Part shown: in pieces, positions 35,627 through 43,965 of the stretch | How positions within the stretch are numbered: position 1 is the stretch's first letter | Layout of the letters: each line of letters begins with the position of its first letter | Source of the DNA: Nocardia wallacei | Lineage (GTDB): Bacteria > Actinomycetota > Actinomycetes > Mycobacteriales > Mycobacteriaceae | Length of the DNA stretch: 52,429 nt | Direction: 5' to 3' | NCBI RefSeq assembly: GCF_029868745.1 | Contig: NZ_JARWOP010000250.1 | Coordinates: forward strand, 1-52,429 | Notes under the pieces: model-generated | Seen by the model: the letters and a program-made list of their open reading frames with translations, nothing else | Databases searched by the model: none | What the model was told of the DNA's origin: nothing | Program-made: the position numbers and the translations under genes

Positions 35627-36286
35627 TCAGTTTCCGGGGGCGGTGTCGTCGTCGGCGAGGATCCGGTACAGCGAGCGGCGCGTCTCGGTGAGCACCTCGG
35701 CCGCCTTGGCCGCCTGTTCCGGTGTGCCGGCCCGCGCCACCTGGGCGACCGCGCCCATCAGCTGGCCGACCAGTTCGCGCAGGTCCAGCGCTTGGTCGCC
35801 GACGCCGTCACGGACCTCCTGCCAGGGATCGCCGAGTTCGTCGCGACGGGACTCCACATACTCGGTGCCCGCGTCGGTGAGCTTGGCGGTCTTGCGCCCG
35901 GCGACCTTCTCGATGAGTACCAGGCCCTCGTCCTCGAGCTGCGACAACGCCGGGTAGATCGATCCCGGGCTGGGACGCCAGACGTCCTCGCTGCGCTCGC
36001 GGATCTGCTGGATCAGTTCGTAGCCGTGCATCGGCCGTTCCTGCAGCAGCAGCAGGATCGCCGCGCGAACATCACCGCGCCGCCCCCGGCCACCACGACC
36101 GCGACCACGACCGAACGGACCGCCGGGTCCGAAACCGGGACCGAACTCCGGGCCGAACGGTCCGAAACCGGGACCGAAACCGTGCGGGCCGTGCCCGCCA
36201 CGCGGATGGCGGCGGAACTGCTCGCGCCCACCGGGCCGCGGACCCCGCCGGTGACCGCGCATTTCCATGTTCTCCATGTTTTCCAT
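35627..36286 (-). CDS. PadR-family transcriptional regulator with Gly/Phe-rich N-terminus
   Basis: Predicted 219-residue repressor-type protein. Residues about 72-150 are the PadR winged helix (VRAAILLLLQERPMHGYELIQQI, RPSPGSIYPALSQLEDEGLV), followed by a helical dimerisation region. The first 70 residues are a disordered run of FGPGFGP-type and RGRGRGG repeats after MENMENMEM. GGAGG is ideally placed before ATG 36286. A perfect CGATATATCG palindrome upstream is a likely operator. No divergent exporter is adjacent, so autoregulation or distant targets are inferred. Confidence 0.9.
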   Translation of the reverse strand: MENMENMEMRGHRRGPRPGGREQFRRHPRGGHGPHGFGPGFGPFGPEFGPGFGPGGPFGRGRGRGGRGRRGDVRAAILLLLQERPMHGYELIQQIRERSEDVWRPSPGSIYPALSQLEDEGLVLIEKVAGRKTAKLTDAGTEYVESRRDELGDPWQEVRDGVGDQALDLRELVGQLMGAVAQVARAGTPEQAAKAAEVLTETRRSLYRILADDDTAPGN

Positions 36287-36328
36287 GGCTGTGCCTCCTC
36301 AGGCTTGTTCGTTCTTTGACAACATCGA

Positions 36329-36338
36329 CGATATATCG
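36329..36338. promoter_or_regulatory. Palindrome CGATATATCG, probable PadR operator
   Basis: Perfect 10-base palindrome in the only AT-rich part of the PadR upstream region. On the minus strand it overlaps a TATCGT hexamer that could serve as -10 with TTGTCG seventeen bases upstream, so bound protein would block the padR promoter. Confidence 0.5.
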
Positions 36339-36392
36339 GCAATGCATCTTCGACAAGAGTGAGGTGGGACACAAACCAACCGGATGCTCCGA

Positions 36393-37823
36393 TCAGGCGG
36401 CCGGGATCCAACTGCCGTGGAATCCGGCGGGGACCCGATGCGGCAGTTGGACGCTCGCGACCGTCTCGAGGGTTCCGGCGTCGAGGATCGCCAATTCGCT
36501 GCGATCACTCGGAGCGTCGTACACGAAGCCCATCAGCACCCCGTCGTCCTCCGCGGCATCCGGCCCGGAGGCCTGGAACACGAACTCGCCCAACCCCTTT
36601 CCCGCACCGAACGAGCGCTGTGCGGTGACGCCGGTGACGAGGTCGTGCTTGTAGAGCACCGAATCGCCGTCGCCGCCACCGCGGACCGCCGGTGCGTACC
36701 CGTAGCGATGCCGTTTGCCGACGCGGCGCTCATCGATGCGCGGAAACTCCTGCGCCCGGTCGTCGAAGCGGTGCTGCCGGACCTTCCCCGCGTTCAGGTC
36801 GACCTCCCAGCGGTCCAGGGTCGGCGCGCCGTCGCTGGGGCCGAGGCGGTCGGTGTCGAACATCTTGGGATGGCGCACCACGTCCAGCACGACGGTGTCG
36901 CCGTCGTCGTAGGCGTTGAGCGGATGGAAGACGTAGCAGGGCTCGATCTCGAACCAGCGGACGTCGGCATTGCCGCCCTCGCGCGGCATGATCCCGATCC
37001 TGGCCTGGTAGCGGGGATTCCACGCGTACGGGAGGCGTCGATCCCGCGGCGGCTCGTGCCGCTGCGACACCGGCGGATTCGGCAGCCGGATCCGGCCGAT
37101 CAGCGCGGACAGCAGCAGCCGCGCCGGCAACCGCAACCCGCGCGGAACCGCCATCTCGGCCGACAGCCGGGGATCCAGCGTCACCGGGAGGTCGTAGAGC
37201 ACCACGTACTTCTCGGTCAGCGAGAAGTCGTGCATCATCGGCGCGCCGCCGACCTGGATGTCGACGGTGCGCCGAGCCCGGCCGTCCGTACCGATCACCG
37301 AGTACCGCACGGTATTTCCGGACCGGAAGGAGTACGACACCGCGTGCAGTTCGCCGGTATCGGGGTCGCGTTTGGGATGGGCGGTGTACCCGCCGCTGAG
37401 CGTGCCGCCGAAATCGCAGACCCCGGTCGTCTCCAGTTCCTCGGTCAGCTCGTAATTGGCCAAACCCGCCTCGACCAGCGCCAGGGTCCGCCCGGCATGC
37501 CCGATGACATTCGTGTTCGCCCCGATGCCCGACACTCCGCGGACCACCGGCGTCTCGCCCAGCGCGACGGAGGTGACCGGGCCGCGAACCCAGCGGTTGC
37601 GATACCACTCCGCCCGCCCGTCGCGCAGGCGTATCCCGTGCACCATGCCGTCACCGGAAAACCAATGGTACAGAGCGGGATCCAGCTCGCCGACCGGGTT
37701 CGGGCCGTTGCGCAGATACCTGCCGTCGAGGTGGTCCGGAATGGCGCCCGTGACCGGGAGATCGGTCAACGTGTATTCGCGCTGCACGGGGGCGAAAACG
37801 CCCTCGAGGTAGCGATTGCCCAT
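36393..37823 (-). CDS. Carotenoid cleavage oxygenase (RPE65 family)
   Basis: Predicted 476-residue non-haem iron dioxygenase with a seven-bladed propeller. Candidate iron-binding histidines lie in YTAHPKRDP, APMMHDFSLTEKYVV, CYVFHPLNAYDDGD and, at the C-terminus, GFHGSWIPA; further family marks are RYLRNGPNP and FSGDGMVHGI. Substrate may be a carotenoid, apocarotenoid or stilbene. GGGGAG lies before ATG 37823. It is divergent from a TetR regulator across two palindromes, so it is probably the regulated gene. Confidence 0.9.
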   Translation of the reverse strand: MGNRYLEGVFAPVQREYTLTDLPVTGAIPDHLDGRYLRNGPNPVGELDPALYHWFSGDGMVHGIRLRDGRAEWYRNRWVRGPVTSVALGETPVVRGVSGIGANTNVIGHAGRTLALVEAGLANYELTEELETTGVCDFGGTLSGGYTAHPKRDPDTGELHAVSYSFRSGNTVRYSVIGTDGRARRTVDIQVGGAPMMHDFSLTEKYVVLYDLPVTLDPRLSAEMAVPRGLRLPARLLLSALIGRIRLPNPPVSQRHEPPRDRRLPYAWNPRYQARIGIMPREGGNADVRWFEIEPCYVFHPLNAYDDGDTVVLDVVRHPKMFDTDRLGPSDGAPTLDRWEVDLNAGKVRQHRFDDRAQEFPRIDERRVGKRHRYGYAPAVRGGGDGDSVLYKHDLVTGVTAQRSFGAGKGLGEFVFQASGPDAAEDDGVLMGFVYDAPSDRSELAILDAGTLETVASVQLPHRVPAGFHGSWIPAA

Positions 37824-37842
37824 ATCAAGCTCCCCACAGAAA

Positions 37843-37879
37843 CATAACCGAGTTATGTGGCCTAGAATAACCTCGTTAT
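37843..37879. promoter_or_regulatory. Two TetR operator-like palindromes between divergent genes
   Basis: CATAACCGAGTTATG (37843-37857) and ATAACCTCGTTAT (37867-37879) share the form ATAAC-N3-GTTAT with centres 23 bases apart, about two helical turns. They lie midway between the carotenoid oxygenase start (37823, minus) and the TetR start (37895, plus), as expected for a repressor controlling both. Confidence 0.75.
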
Positions 37880-37894
37880 GGAGGTGAGGCAACC

Positions 37895-38584
37895 GTGAAT
37901 TCCCGCTCGGACGCCGCGACCCGACGCCGGGGCGCGGCCATGCGCGACCGGCTGGTGGAGTCCGGCCTGCGGCTGCTCGAGGAGGGCGGCCCCGAGGCCC
38001 TGCAGACCCGGCGGGTGGCGGCCGCGGCCGGCGCCTCCACGATGACGGTCTACACGCATTTCGGCGGCATGAACGGCCTGCTGAAAGCCGTTGCGGCCGA
38101 AGCGTTCACACAGTTCGGCGCGGCATTGGCCGGGACGCCGCCCACCGACGACCCGGTCGCCGACTTCTTCGCCATGGGCTACGCCTACCGCCGTTACGCG
38201 CTGGCCAGCCCGCAGCGATACCGGCTGATGTTCGGCCTCACCGCGGAGCAGACCGAGCATCCACTGGACCGCGATTTCACCGCCGGGCCGGTCGCCGAGG
38301 CCGTCGGGGCGGAGACCTTCGAGCAGTTGGTGGGCGCCGTCGAGCGGATGATCGACGGCGGGCATCTGACCCCCACACCCGCCCGGCAGGCGGCGGCACG
38401 GGTATGGGCCCTCATGCACGGCACCGTCATGCTGGATCTGAGCGGCTACCTGGGCGCCGAGAACAGCAGTCTGACAACGGTTCTCGGCCCCGCGACGGTG
38501 GATCTCCTGGTCGGCATGGGCGGCACGCGCGCCGAGATCGAACGGTCCCTGGAGCGGGCCGGAACGCTGATCGCCCGGGATTGA
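37895..38584 (+). CDS. TetR-family regulator, divergent from carotenoid oxygenase
   Basis: Predicted 229-residue regulator. The N-terminal helix-turn-helix is MRDRLVESGLRLLEEGG, then RRVAAAAGASTMTVYTHFGGMNGLLKAVA; the C-terminal domain (about 80-200) resembles the TetR_C_33/WHG ligand domain (YRRYALASPQRYRLMFG, RVWALMHGTVMLDLSG). GTG 37895 has a GGAGGTGAGG sequence just upstream. Two ATAAC-N3-GTTAT palindromes in front of it are the probable operators; the ligand may be a hydrophobic substrate of the oxygenase. Confidence 0.9.
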   Translation: MNSRSDAATRRRGAAMRDRLVESGLRLLEEGGPEALQTRRVAAAAGASTMTVYTHFGGMNGLLKAVAAEAFTQFGAALAGTPPTDDPVADFFAMGYAYRRYALASPQRYRLMFGLTAEQTEHPLDRDFTAGPVAEAVGAETFEQLVGAVERMIDGGHLTPTPARQAAARVWALMHGTVMLDLSGYLGAENSSLTTVLGPATVDLLVGMGGTRAEIERSLERAGTLIARD

Positions 38585-38587
38585 GCG

Positions 38588-39169
38588 CTACGCCGCGGCG
38601 AGGTCGTCGATCCAGCGTTCCAGGCGGCGGCCCTCGACCGCCATCAGCTCCGGATCACGGAAAGTATTGGTGAGCAACGAGATTCCCTGGTACGAAGCCA
38701 CCAGGGCGACGGCCAACTGATCGGCGTCGGCACGGCCCATGGCCTCGAACTGCGCCCGCGCCCAGTCGATCAACCGTCCCATGACCTCGGCCATTTCCCC
38801 GTCCAGTCCGTCGGCCCGCTTGTCCAGTTCGGCGGCCAGAGTGCCGGAGGGACAACCGAATCGGGCCGCGATCTCGCGCTGGTCGACCCAGCCCCGGATC
38901 AGCGCCTTGAGCCGGTCGGCCGGGGCGTCGTGGCGCTCGAGTTCGGCGATCAGCTCGCGCAGGTAGTCGTCGTGCGCCCCGATCGCCGCCCGCACCAGCT
39001 GATCCTTGGTCTTGAAGTAGTAGTAGACGTTGCCGACCGGCACATCGGCCACGCTCGCGATGTCGGCGATGGTCGTCTTCTCCACGCCGCGCTCGTGGAA
39101 GACCTGCGCCGCCGCCGCGACGAGCCGCTCGCGCTTCCCGCGCTTCGCCTTCTCCACTGAGTTGGTCAC
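38588..39169 (-). CDS. TetR-family regulator, divergent from NAD(P)-binding protein
   Basis: Predicted 193-residue repressor-type protein. Helix-turn-helix: KRERLVAAAAQVFHERGVEKTTIADIA, then VPVGNVYYYFKTKDQLV; the C-terminal part (GWVDQREIAARFGCPSGTLAAEL) matches the TetR subgroup near LmrA/YxaF type regulators, including a cysteine in FGCPSG. GTG 39169 is chosen since TATAGT sits exactly seven bases upstream; the frame can be extended to TTG 39187 but that would start within the promoter. The likely target is the divergent gene at 39246. Confidence 0.85.
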   Translation of the reverse strand: MTNSVEKAKRGKRERLVAAAAQVFHERGVEKTTIADIASVADVPVGNVYYYFKTKDQLVRAAIGAHDDYLRELIAELERHDAPADRLKALIRGWVDQREIAARFGCPSGTLAAELDKRADGLDGEMAEVMGRLIDWARAQFEAMGRADADQLAVALVASYQGISLLTNTFRDPELMAVEGRRLERWIDDLAAA

Positions 39170-39170
39170 C

Positions 39171-39232
39171 CAACTAACTATAGACAAACAGCGGTCGCGG
39201 GCCCTACTGTCGATTTAGTCAGTCAACTAACT
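39171..39232. promoter_or_regulatory. TetR operator candidates: CAACTAACT pair and TTAGT-N6-ACTAA
   Basis: CAACTAACT occurs at 39171-39179 and again at 39224-39232. The second copy is part of an inverted repeat TTAGT-CAGTCA-ACTAA (39215-39230). One copy covers the TetR -10, the other lies just before the ribosome site of the divergent gene, whose own promoter could be TAGACA (39181-39186) with TACTGT (39205-39210). Confidence 0.55.
39177..39182 (-). promoter_or_regulatory. -10 hexamer TATAGT, leaderless TetR transcript
   Basis: TATAGT on the minus strand, seven bases, GTG 39169. It overlaps the left copy of a CAACTAACT direct repeat (39171-39179). Confidence 0.5.
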
Positions 39233-39245
39233 CAGGAGTCGAACA

Positions 39246-40088
39246 ATGATCGTGGTGACCGGAGCGACCGGAAACATCGGGCGCACTCTCGTACCGCTCC
39301 TCGCCGACGCGGGCGAGAAGGTGGTGGCGGTGTCGCGCGGCAGTGCGGTGTCCCTGCCGGACGGGGTCGAGCATCGGCGCGCCGATCTCGCGCGGACAGC
39401 CGAGTTGGCGCCCGCGTTCGCCGGTGCCGATGCGCTGTTCCTGCTCCTCAGTGGCGAATTGGGGTTCACCGGTCCGGATCCGGCCGAGGTGGTCCGGATC
39501 GTCGCGGACGCCGGGGTGCGGCGGGTGGTGCTGGTGTCGTCGCTGTCGGTGGTGACACGGCCGGGACGGGTGTCCGCCACGCGCCTGGTGGATTTCGAGG
39601 CCGCGCTGCGGGACTCCGAACTGGAATGGACGGTGCTCCGGCCCGGCGGGTTCTTCTCCAACTCGTTCGCGTGGGCCGATTCCGTCCGCGCCGAGCGCTC
39701 GGTTTTCGCGCCGTTCGGCGAGACCGGGCTGCCGCATGTCGACCCCGCCGACATCGCCGCCGTGGCCGCGGCGGCCCTACGCTCGGGCGAGCATGCCGGG
39801 AAGGTCTACACCCTCACGGGCCCACGCCTCGTCACGCCGCGAGAACAGGCCCGCGCCTTGGAGTCCGAACTCGGCGAGCCGGTGCGGTTCGCCGAGCTCA
39901 CTCGGGCGCAGGCGTTCGCCGCCATGACCGAGTTCATGCCGGGTCCCGTCGCCGAGGACACGCTGTCGATTCTCGGCGAGCCGACTCCGCCCGAACTCGC
40001 GATCAGCCCCGACATCGAGCGCGTACTCGACCGTCCCGCAACGGATTACGCCACCTGGGTGCGCGCCAATATCGCCGCCTTCCGCTGA
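39246..40088 (+). CDS. NmrA/NAD(P)-binding atypical short-chain dehydrogenase
   Basis: Predicted 280-residue Rossmann-fold protein. The nucleotide motif is MIVVTGATGNIGRTLVPLL; the strand VVLVSSLSVV and the LEWTVLRPGGFFSN segment are typical of the NmrA-like/azoreductase-type atypical SDRs, which bind NAD(P) and act as redox sensors or quinone reductases. No Tyr-x3-Lys catalytic pair is visible. CAGGAG precedes ATG 39246. The divergent TetR gene probably represses it, suggesting induction by a small reactive molecule. Confidence 0.85.
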   Translation: MIVVTGATGNIGRTLVPLLADAGEKVVAVSRGSAVSLPDGVEHRRADLARTAELAPAFAGADALFLLLSGELGFTGPDPAEVVRIVADAGVRRVVLVSSLSVVTRPGRVSATRLVDFEAALRDSELEWTVLRPGGFFSNSFAWADSVRAERSVFAPFGETGLPHVDPADIAAVAAAALRSGEHAGKVYTLTGPRLVTPREQARALESELGEPVRFAELTRAQAFAAMTEFMPGPVAEDTLSILGEPTPPELAISPDIERVLDRPATDYATWVRANIAAFR

Positions 40089-40122
40089 CGAGTCCGCGCG
40101 TGGTACTCCGCAGCGCGCTGAG

Positions 40123-40797
40123 TCAGTGCGGTTCGGCGAGGCCGTGACGGTAGGCGTAGCGGACGGCGTCGGCGCGGTTGCGGGCGCCGATCTTCGCGAA
40201 GGCGTTGTTGATGTGGGTTTTGACCGTGGCCTCCCCGACGAACAGGGCGGCGGCGATCTCGGCATTGTTCAGGCCCCGGCCGATCAGGCCGAGCACCTCC
40301 GCCTCGCGTCCGGTCAGCCCGTCGGGGCGGGTGGCCGGACGGCTCGGCGGCTCGGGGCGCGACAGCGCGGCCACCAGCCGCTGGGACACGGTGGCGTCGA
40401 AGGTCGACTGCCCGGCGGCCGCGGCGCGGATGGCCGCCGCGATCTCCACCCGGCCGGCGTCCTTGGTCAGATAGCCGCGCGCGCCGGCCCGCAGCGCGCT
40501 CACGATGGACTCGTCGTCGGCGTAGGTGGTCAGCACGAGCACCGCGGTGGCCGGGTGGCGCTCGGCGATCCGGCGGGTCGCCTCGACGCCGTCGAGCACC
40601 GGCATCCGCAGATCCATGAGCACCACCTCCGGAGTGAGGTCGGCGACCGCGCGCACCGCCTGCTCGCCGTCGCCGACCGCGCCGACCACCGCCACCTCGT
40701 CGACGAGACCGAGCAGCGCGACCAGCCCCTCCCGCATGATCTGCTGATCGTCCACCACCAGGACCCGGATCGGGTCGCCGGACCGTTGCCCGCTCAC
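40123..40797 (-). CDS. NarL/LuxR-family response regulator
   Basis: Predicted 224-residue regulator. Receiver domain: acidic pair DD in VLVVDDQQIM, phospho-acceptor Asp62 in VVLMDLRMPVLDG, Thr in VLTTYADD and Lys in YLTKDAG. Output domain: LuxR helix-turn-helix GLTGREAEVLGLIGRGLNNAEIAAALFVGEATVKTHINN. Its GTG/ATG region overlaps the kinase stop by four bases, so the pair is one operon. Regulated genes may include the divergent membrane-protein gene at 42090. Confidence 0.95.
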   Translation of the reverse strand: MSGQRSGDPIRVLVVDDQQIMREGLVALLGLVDEVAVVGAVGDGEQAVRAVADLTPEVVLMDLRMPVLDGVEATRRIAERHPATAVLVLTTYADDESIVSALRAGARGYLTKDAGRVEIAAAIRAAAAGQSTFDATVSQRLVAALSRPEPPSRPATRPDGLTGREAEVLGLIGRGLNNAEIAAALFVGEATVKTHINNAFAKIGARNRADAVRYAYRHGLAEPH

Positions 40798-41951
40798 TCC
40801 GGAACCTCCGCCGTCACCAGCCAGCCGTCGCCGTCCGGACCGGCGGACAGCGTGCCGCCGACCAGCGCGATCCGCTCACGCATTCCGATCAGACCATACC
40901 CACCGCCGTTCGGCCGATCCGATAACGCCGTGGCCGCCAACGGGTTTCGCACCGTCAGCCGCACCCGGCCGTACGTGAATTCCAGGGTCAGGGTCACGGA
41001 TTCGCCCGGCGCGTGTTTGCCCGCGTTGGTCAGGGCCTCGCGCGCGGCGCGCAGCAGCGACACCGTGGACGCCGGGCCGACCGCCCGCGCCGGACCGTCG
41101 ACCCGGCAGCTCACCCGCAGCCGATGGTCGCGCCGATAGCTTTCCACCAGCTCGTGGATCGCTTCCGGCAGCGGCGGCACGTCGCTGCGTAAGGCGGCCA
41201 CCGCGCTACCGGCCTCGGCGAGGCCGTCGGCGGCGAGCCGGCGCGATTGCCGCAGGCGGGCCAGCGCGCCGTCCACATCGCCCTTCTCGCTGAGTAGGCC
41301 CTCGGCGACCTCCAACTGCACCGTGAGCGCGCCGAGCGAATGCGCGAGCACGTCGTGCATCTCGCGGGCGATGCGCGCCCGCTCGTCCAGGGCGGCGGCG
41401 CGGGCGTGTTCGTGCTGGGCGCGCCGCGTCTGCTCCAGCAGCATCTCGGTTTCCCGGACCCGCATCCGGTACTGCCGCCGATACAGGCCCAGCAGCACCA
41501 GAATGACGAGGATCGCGACATGCGCGGCCACCGTCCCCGCCGACCGCCCCGCGATCAGCCCGCCGGCGACGAGCGCGACCTGACACCCCGCGAAGACGAC
41601 CAGAATGGCGGCGACGCTCGGCACCAGATGCTGGGCGAGGACGCTGACCGCCACGCACAGCATGACGAGCACCGACGAGTCCGGCGCCGGTCCCACCGCC
41701 GCCGCGCTGATCAGGGCACAGCACACCAGCGCCGCGAAGGCCGGGCGCGGCCACCGGGCGATGCCCACGGTGAACAGCACCCAGCAGGCGTAGGTCGCGC
41801 CGAGCGTCCACCACAGCCACACCGGCACCGGCGGGCGGTGATTGAACAGCAGGTTCGCCGCCAGCAACATCGTGCCGATCAGCTGCGTGAGCGGGCTGGA
41901 TTCCGGGTCGCCGCCGAACAGCACCCGCACGGCGCGCCGTAGCCCTCGCAT
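40794..41951 (-). CDS. Sensor histidine kinase, NarL-type partner (HisKA_3)
   Basis: Predicted 385-residue kinase with about five membrane helices in residues 20-157 and almost no extracellular domain, so it may sense membrane state or lipid/antibiotic stress. A short coiled region (158-190) leads to the DHp box RARIAREMHDVLAHSLGAL with His199, and the ATP-binding domain has N-box REALTNAGKHA and GYGLIGMRERIALVGG. AAGGAG precedes ATG 41951. Codons upstream in frame lack family similarity. Confidence 0.95.
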   Translation of the reverse strand: MRGLRRAVRVLFGGDPESSPLTQLIGTMLLAANLLFNHRPPVPVWLWWTLGATYACWVLFTVGIARWPRPAFAALVCCALISAAAVGPAPDSSVLVMLCVAVSVLAQHLVPSVAAILVVFAGCQVALVAGGLIAGRSAGTVAAHVAILVILVLLGLYRRQYRMRVRETEMLLEQTRRAQHEHARAAALDERARIAREMHDVLAHSLGALTVQLEVAEGLLSEKGDVDGALARLRQSRRLAADGLAEAGSAVAALRSDVPPLPEAIHELVESYRRDHRLRVSCRVDGPARAVGPASTVSLLRAAREALTNAGKHAPGESVTLTLEFTYGRVRLTVRNPLAATALSDRPNGGGYGLIGMRERIALVGGTLSAGPDGDGWLVTAEVPE

Positions 41952-42076
41952 CGCTCTCCTTCGCGGTCGTCTCCTCCACCAGCATCCTTGCGGCCGCGGA
42001 CGGAGGCGAACTCGGCCCCCGGGTGGAGATTCCGATCTCCACCCCCGCACCCAGGCGGCAGGCACGGTGCGGCCGA

Positions 42077-42082
42077 TAGCGT
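42077..42082 (+). promoter_or_regulatory. -10 hexamer TAGCGT, leaderless membrane-protein transcript
   Basis: TAGCGT, seven bases, ATG 42090. No Shine-Dalgarno. Faces the two-component operon across about 120 bases. Confidence 0.5.
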
Positions 42083-42089
42083 TCCAGCC

Positions 42090-42764
42090 ATGAATCACAG
42101 CGTCTCCCAAGAGTTTCCGACAACCGCAGCCGAGCCGCGGCCGGGACGGGCCCGCAACCTGTTGTTCGTCGCCGCGAGCATCGGGCTGTCGCCGGCCGTC
42201 TACTACCTGCTGACCGGCGCCGGATACAGCGACTACGCCGCGCTGTTGTGTTCGACGGTCGTCTCGGGGCTGTGGGCGGTCGGTGTCGCGGCGGCGCAGC
42301 GCAAGGTCGACGGGCTGGCGGCGTTCGCGTTCGCGCTGAACCTGCTCGGGCTGGCGCTCGCGCTGATCGGCGGCGACGAGCGGATGCTGCTGGTGAAGGA
42401 TCCCGTCAGTTCGGCGGTGATCAGCGCCCTGCTGCTCGGCAGCTGTGTGGTGGGCCGCCCCGCCATGTACGGGCTGGCGCAGCGTATGCACGCGCCCGGC
42501 GCGGACTCGGCCGCACGCTGGGATGCGTTGTGGCACAGTGACTCCGAGGTGCAGCACGTGTTCCGCACCTCGACCGCGGTGTGGGGCGCCGGGCTCGCCG
42601 CGGATGCCGCGCTGCGGCTGGTGCTGATCTACTCGCTGCCGGTCTCGGTGACGGTCGCCCTGATGAATCCGGTGCAGTGGGTGATCATCGGGCTGCTCGT
42701 GGTGTACACACTGCGCGGTCGGCGGCGGCTCGACATGCGATCGCGGCTCGCGGCGGTGAGCTGA
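42090..42764 (+). CDS. VC0807-like integral membrane protein
   Basis: Predicted 224-residue protein with about six membrane helices (first near 24-45) and a conserved cytoplasmic-looking loop WDALWHSDSEVQHVFRTSTAVWG between them. These features fit the VC0807/DUF3159-like group of unknown function. It is transcribed divergently from the histidine kinase/response regulator operon, a layout in which the membrane protein is often the regulated resistance or envelope function. No enzymatic motif is visible. Confidence 0.75.
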   Translation: MNHSVSQEFPTTAAEPRPGRARNLLFVAASIGLSPAVYYLLTGAGYSDYAALLCSTVVSGLWAVGVAAAQRKVDGLAAFAFALNLLGLALALIGGDERMLLVKDPVSSAVISALLLGSCVVGRPAMYGLAQRMHAPGADSAARWDALWHSDSEVQHVFRTSTAVWGAGLAADAALRLVLIYSLPVSVTVALMNPVQWVIIGLLVVYTLRGRRRLDMRSRLAAVS

Positions 42765-42839
42765 GGGGTTCCCATTCGTCCAAGCCGGCCGGAGAATCGG
42801 CGGATACCTTCCGGGGGCAAGCCGCGAAAGGAGAGTGCC

Positions 42840-43886
42840 GTGGACGTGAACACCACCGCGGACGAGCCCGCACAGTCGGCGCCGTGGGATACGGCGTGGG
42901 CAGTGCTGGCGCCGCTGACCGACCTGGTCACGCCGATGGCGATGCGGGTGGCCGCCACGCTGCGACTGACCGATCTCCTGGCCGACGGCGCCCTGTCCGC
43001 CGACGAACTCGCCCGCAGCTCCGGTACCGACGCCGTAGCGCTCGAGCGGATGCTGCGCCATCTGGTGTGCCGGGGCGTGTTCGCGGAAGCGGAGCCGGGC
43101 CGGTACGCGGTCAACGAGCCGGCGGCACTACTGGCCTCCGGCCATCCGTCCGGAATGCGAGAGTGGCTGGATCTCAACGGTTTCGGCGGTCAGATGGACC
43201 TGGCGTTCACGGGTCTGCTGCACACCGTCCGCACCGGCAGGACGGCGTGGGAGACGGTCTTCGGCGACCCGTTCTGGCGCTACCTCGACAACCATCCGCA
43301 GGTGAGTGCCTCATTCGACGCACTCATGGCCGCGGGGGCGGAGTACGTCGCCGACGCGGCGGACGGCTACGACTGGTCGGGTGTGCGGCACGTGATCGAC
43401 GTGGGCGGCGGGACCGGCGCCCTGGTCGCCGAGGTACTGACCGGCCACCCGGAAGTGCGCGCGACGATCGTGGACCTCCCGGAGACGGTCGGCCGGGGCC
43501 GGGCGTATCTGGCCGAGCGCGGGTTGGACGCGCGCTGTGAGTTCGCCGGGCAGAGCTTCTTCGAGCCGTTGCCCGAGGGCGGGGACGCCTACGTACTCAA
43601 GCGGGTGCTGCATGATTGGGGCGACGAGGACGCGGTGCGGATCCTGCGGCGGTGCGCGGACGCGGCCGGGCCGCGGGGGCGTGTGGTGGTCATCGAGGGC
43701 AACGGCAGTTCGGGCTCCGATCCCGCCGTCCTCGCCGAGATGAATTTGCGGATGCTGGTCCTCAGCGGCGGCAGCGAACGCACCGCCGACGGCTACCGGG
43801 CACTCGCCACCGCGGCCGGGCTCGACGTGATCGGGGTCCGAGACACCCCGCTCGGCCACCTCGTGCTGGAGTGCGCCCGCCGCTGA
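42840..43886 (+). CDS. SAM-dependent O-methyltransferase, class of antibiotic-type OMTs
   Basis: Predicted 348-residue plant-type O-methyltransferase (methyltransferase family 2). The N-terminal dimerisation winged helix (RVAATLRLTDLLADG, ELARSSGTDAVALERMLRHLV) precedes the SAM domain VIDVGGGTGALVAEVL, with catalytic His in LKRVLHDWGDEDAVRIL and the downstream IEGNGSSG. Homologues methylate hydroxyls on polyketide or phenazine-like metabolites. AAAGGAGAG lies before GTG 42840. It follows the membrane-protein gene but after a 75-base gap, so it may be separately transcribed. Confidence 0.9.
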   Translation: MDVNTTADEPAQSAPWDTAWAVLAPLTDLVTPMAMRVAATLRLTDLLADGALSADELARSSGTDAVALERMLRHLVCRGVFAEAEPGRYAVNEPAALLASGHPSGMREWLDLNGFGGQMDLAFTGLLHTVRTGRTAWETVFGDPFWRYLDNHPQVSASFDALMAAGAEYVADAADGYDWSGVRHVIDVGGGTGALVAEVLTGHPEVRATIVDLPETVGRGRAYLAERGLDARCEFAGQSFFEPLPEGGDAYVLKRVLHDWGDEDAVRILRRCADAAGPRGRVVVIEGNGSSGSDPAVLAEMNLRMLVLSGGSERTADGYRALATAAGLDVIGVRDTPLGHLVLECARR

Positions 43887-43965
43887 CGCGCGATCGGGCG
43901 CCTCGAGTACGAGCGTCCTGTCCGCTGTGATCGCGCAGGTTCACCGAGGTATGAGGCGGGCTCGC

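Noticed and set aside
41952..43061. N-terminal extension of the histidine kinase upstream of 41951
   Set aside because: The in-frame upstream part is antisense to the VC0807-like gene, has no family similarity, and ATG 41951 has a good AAGGAG site.
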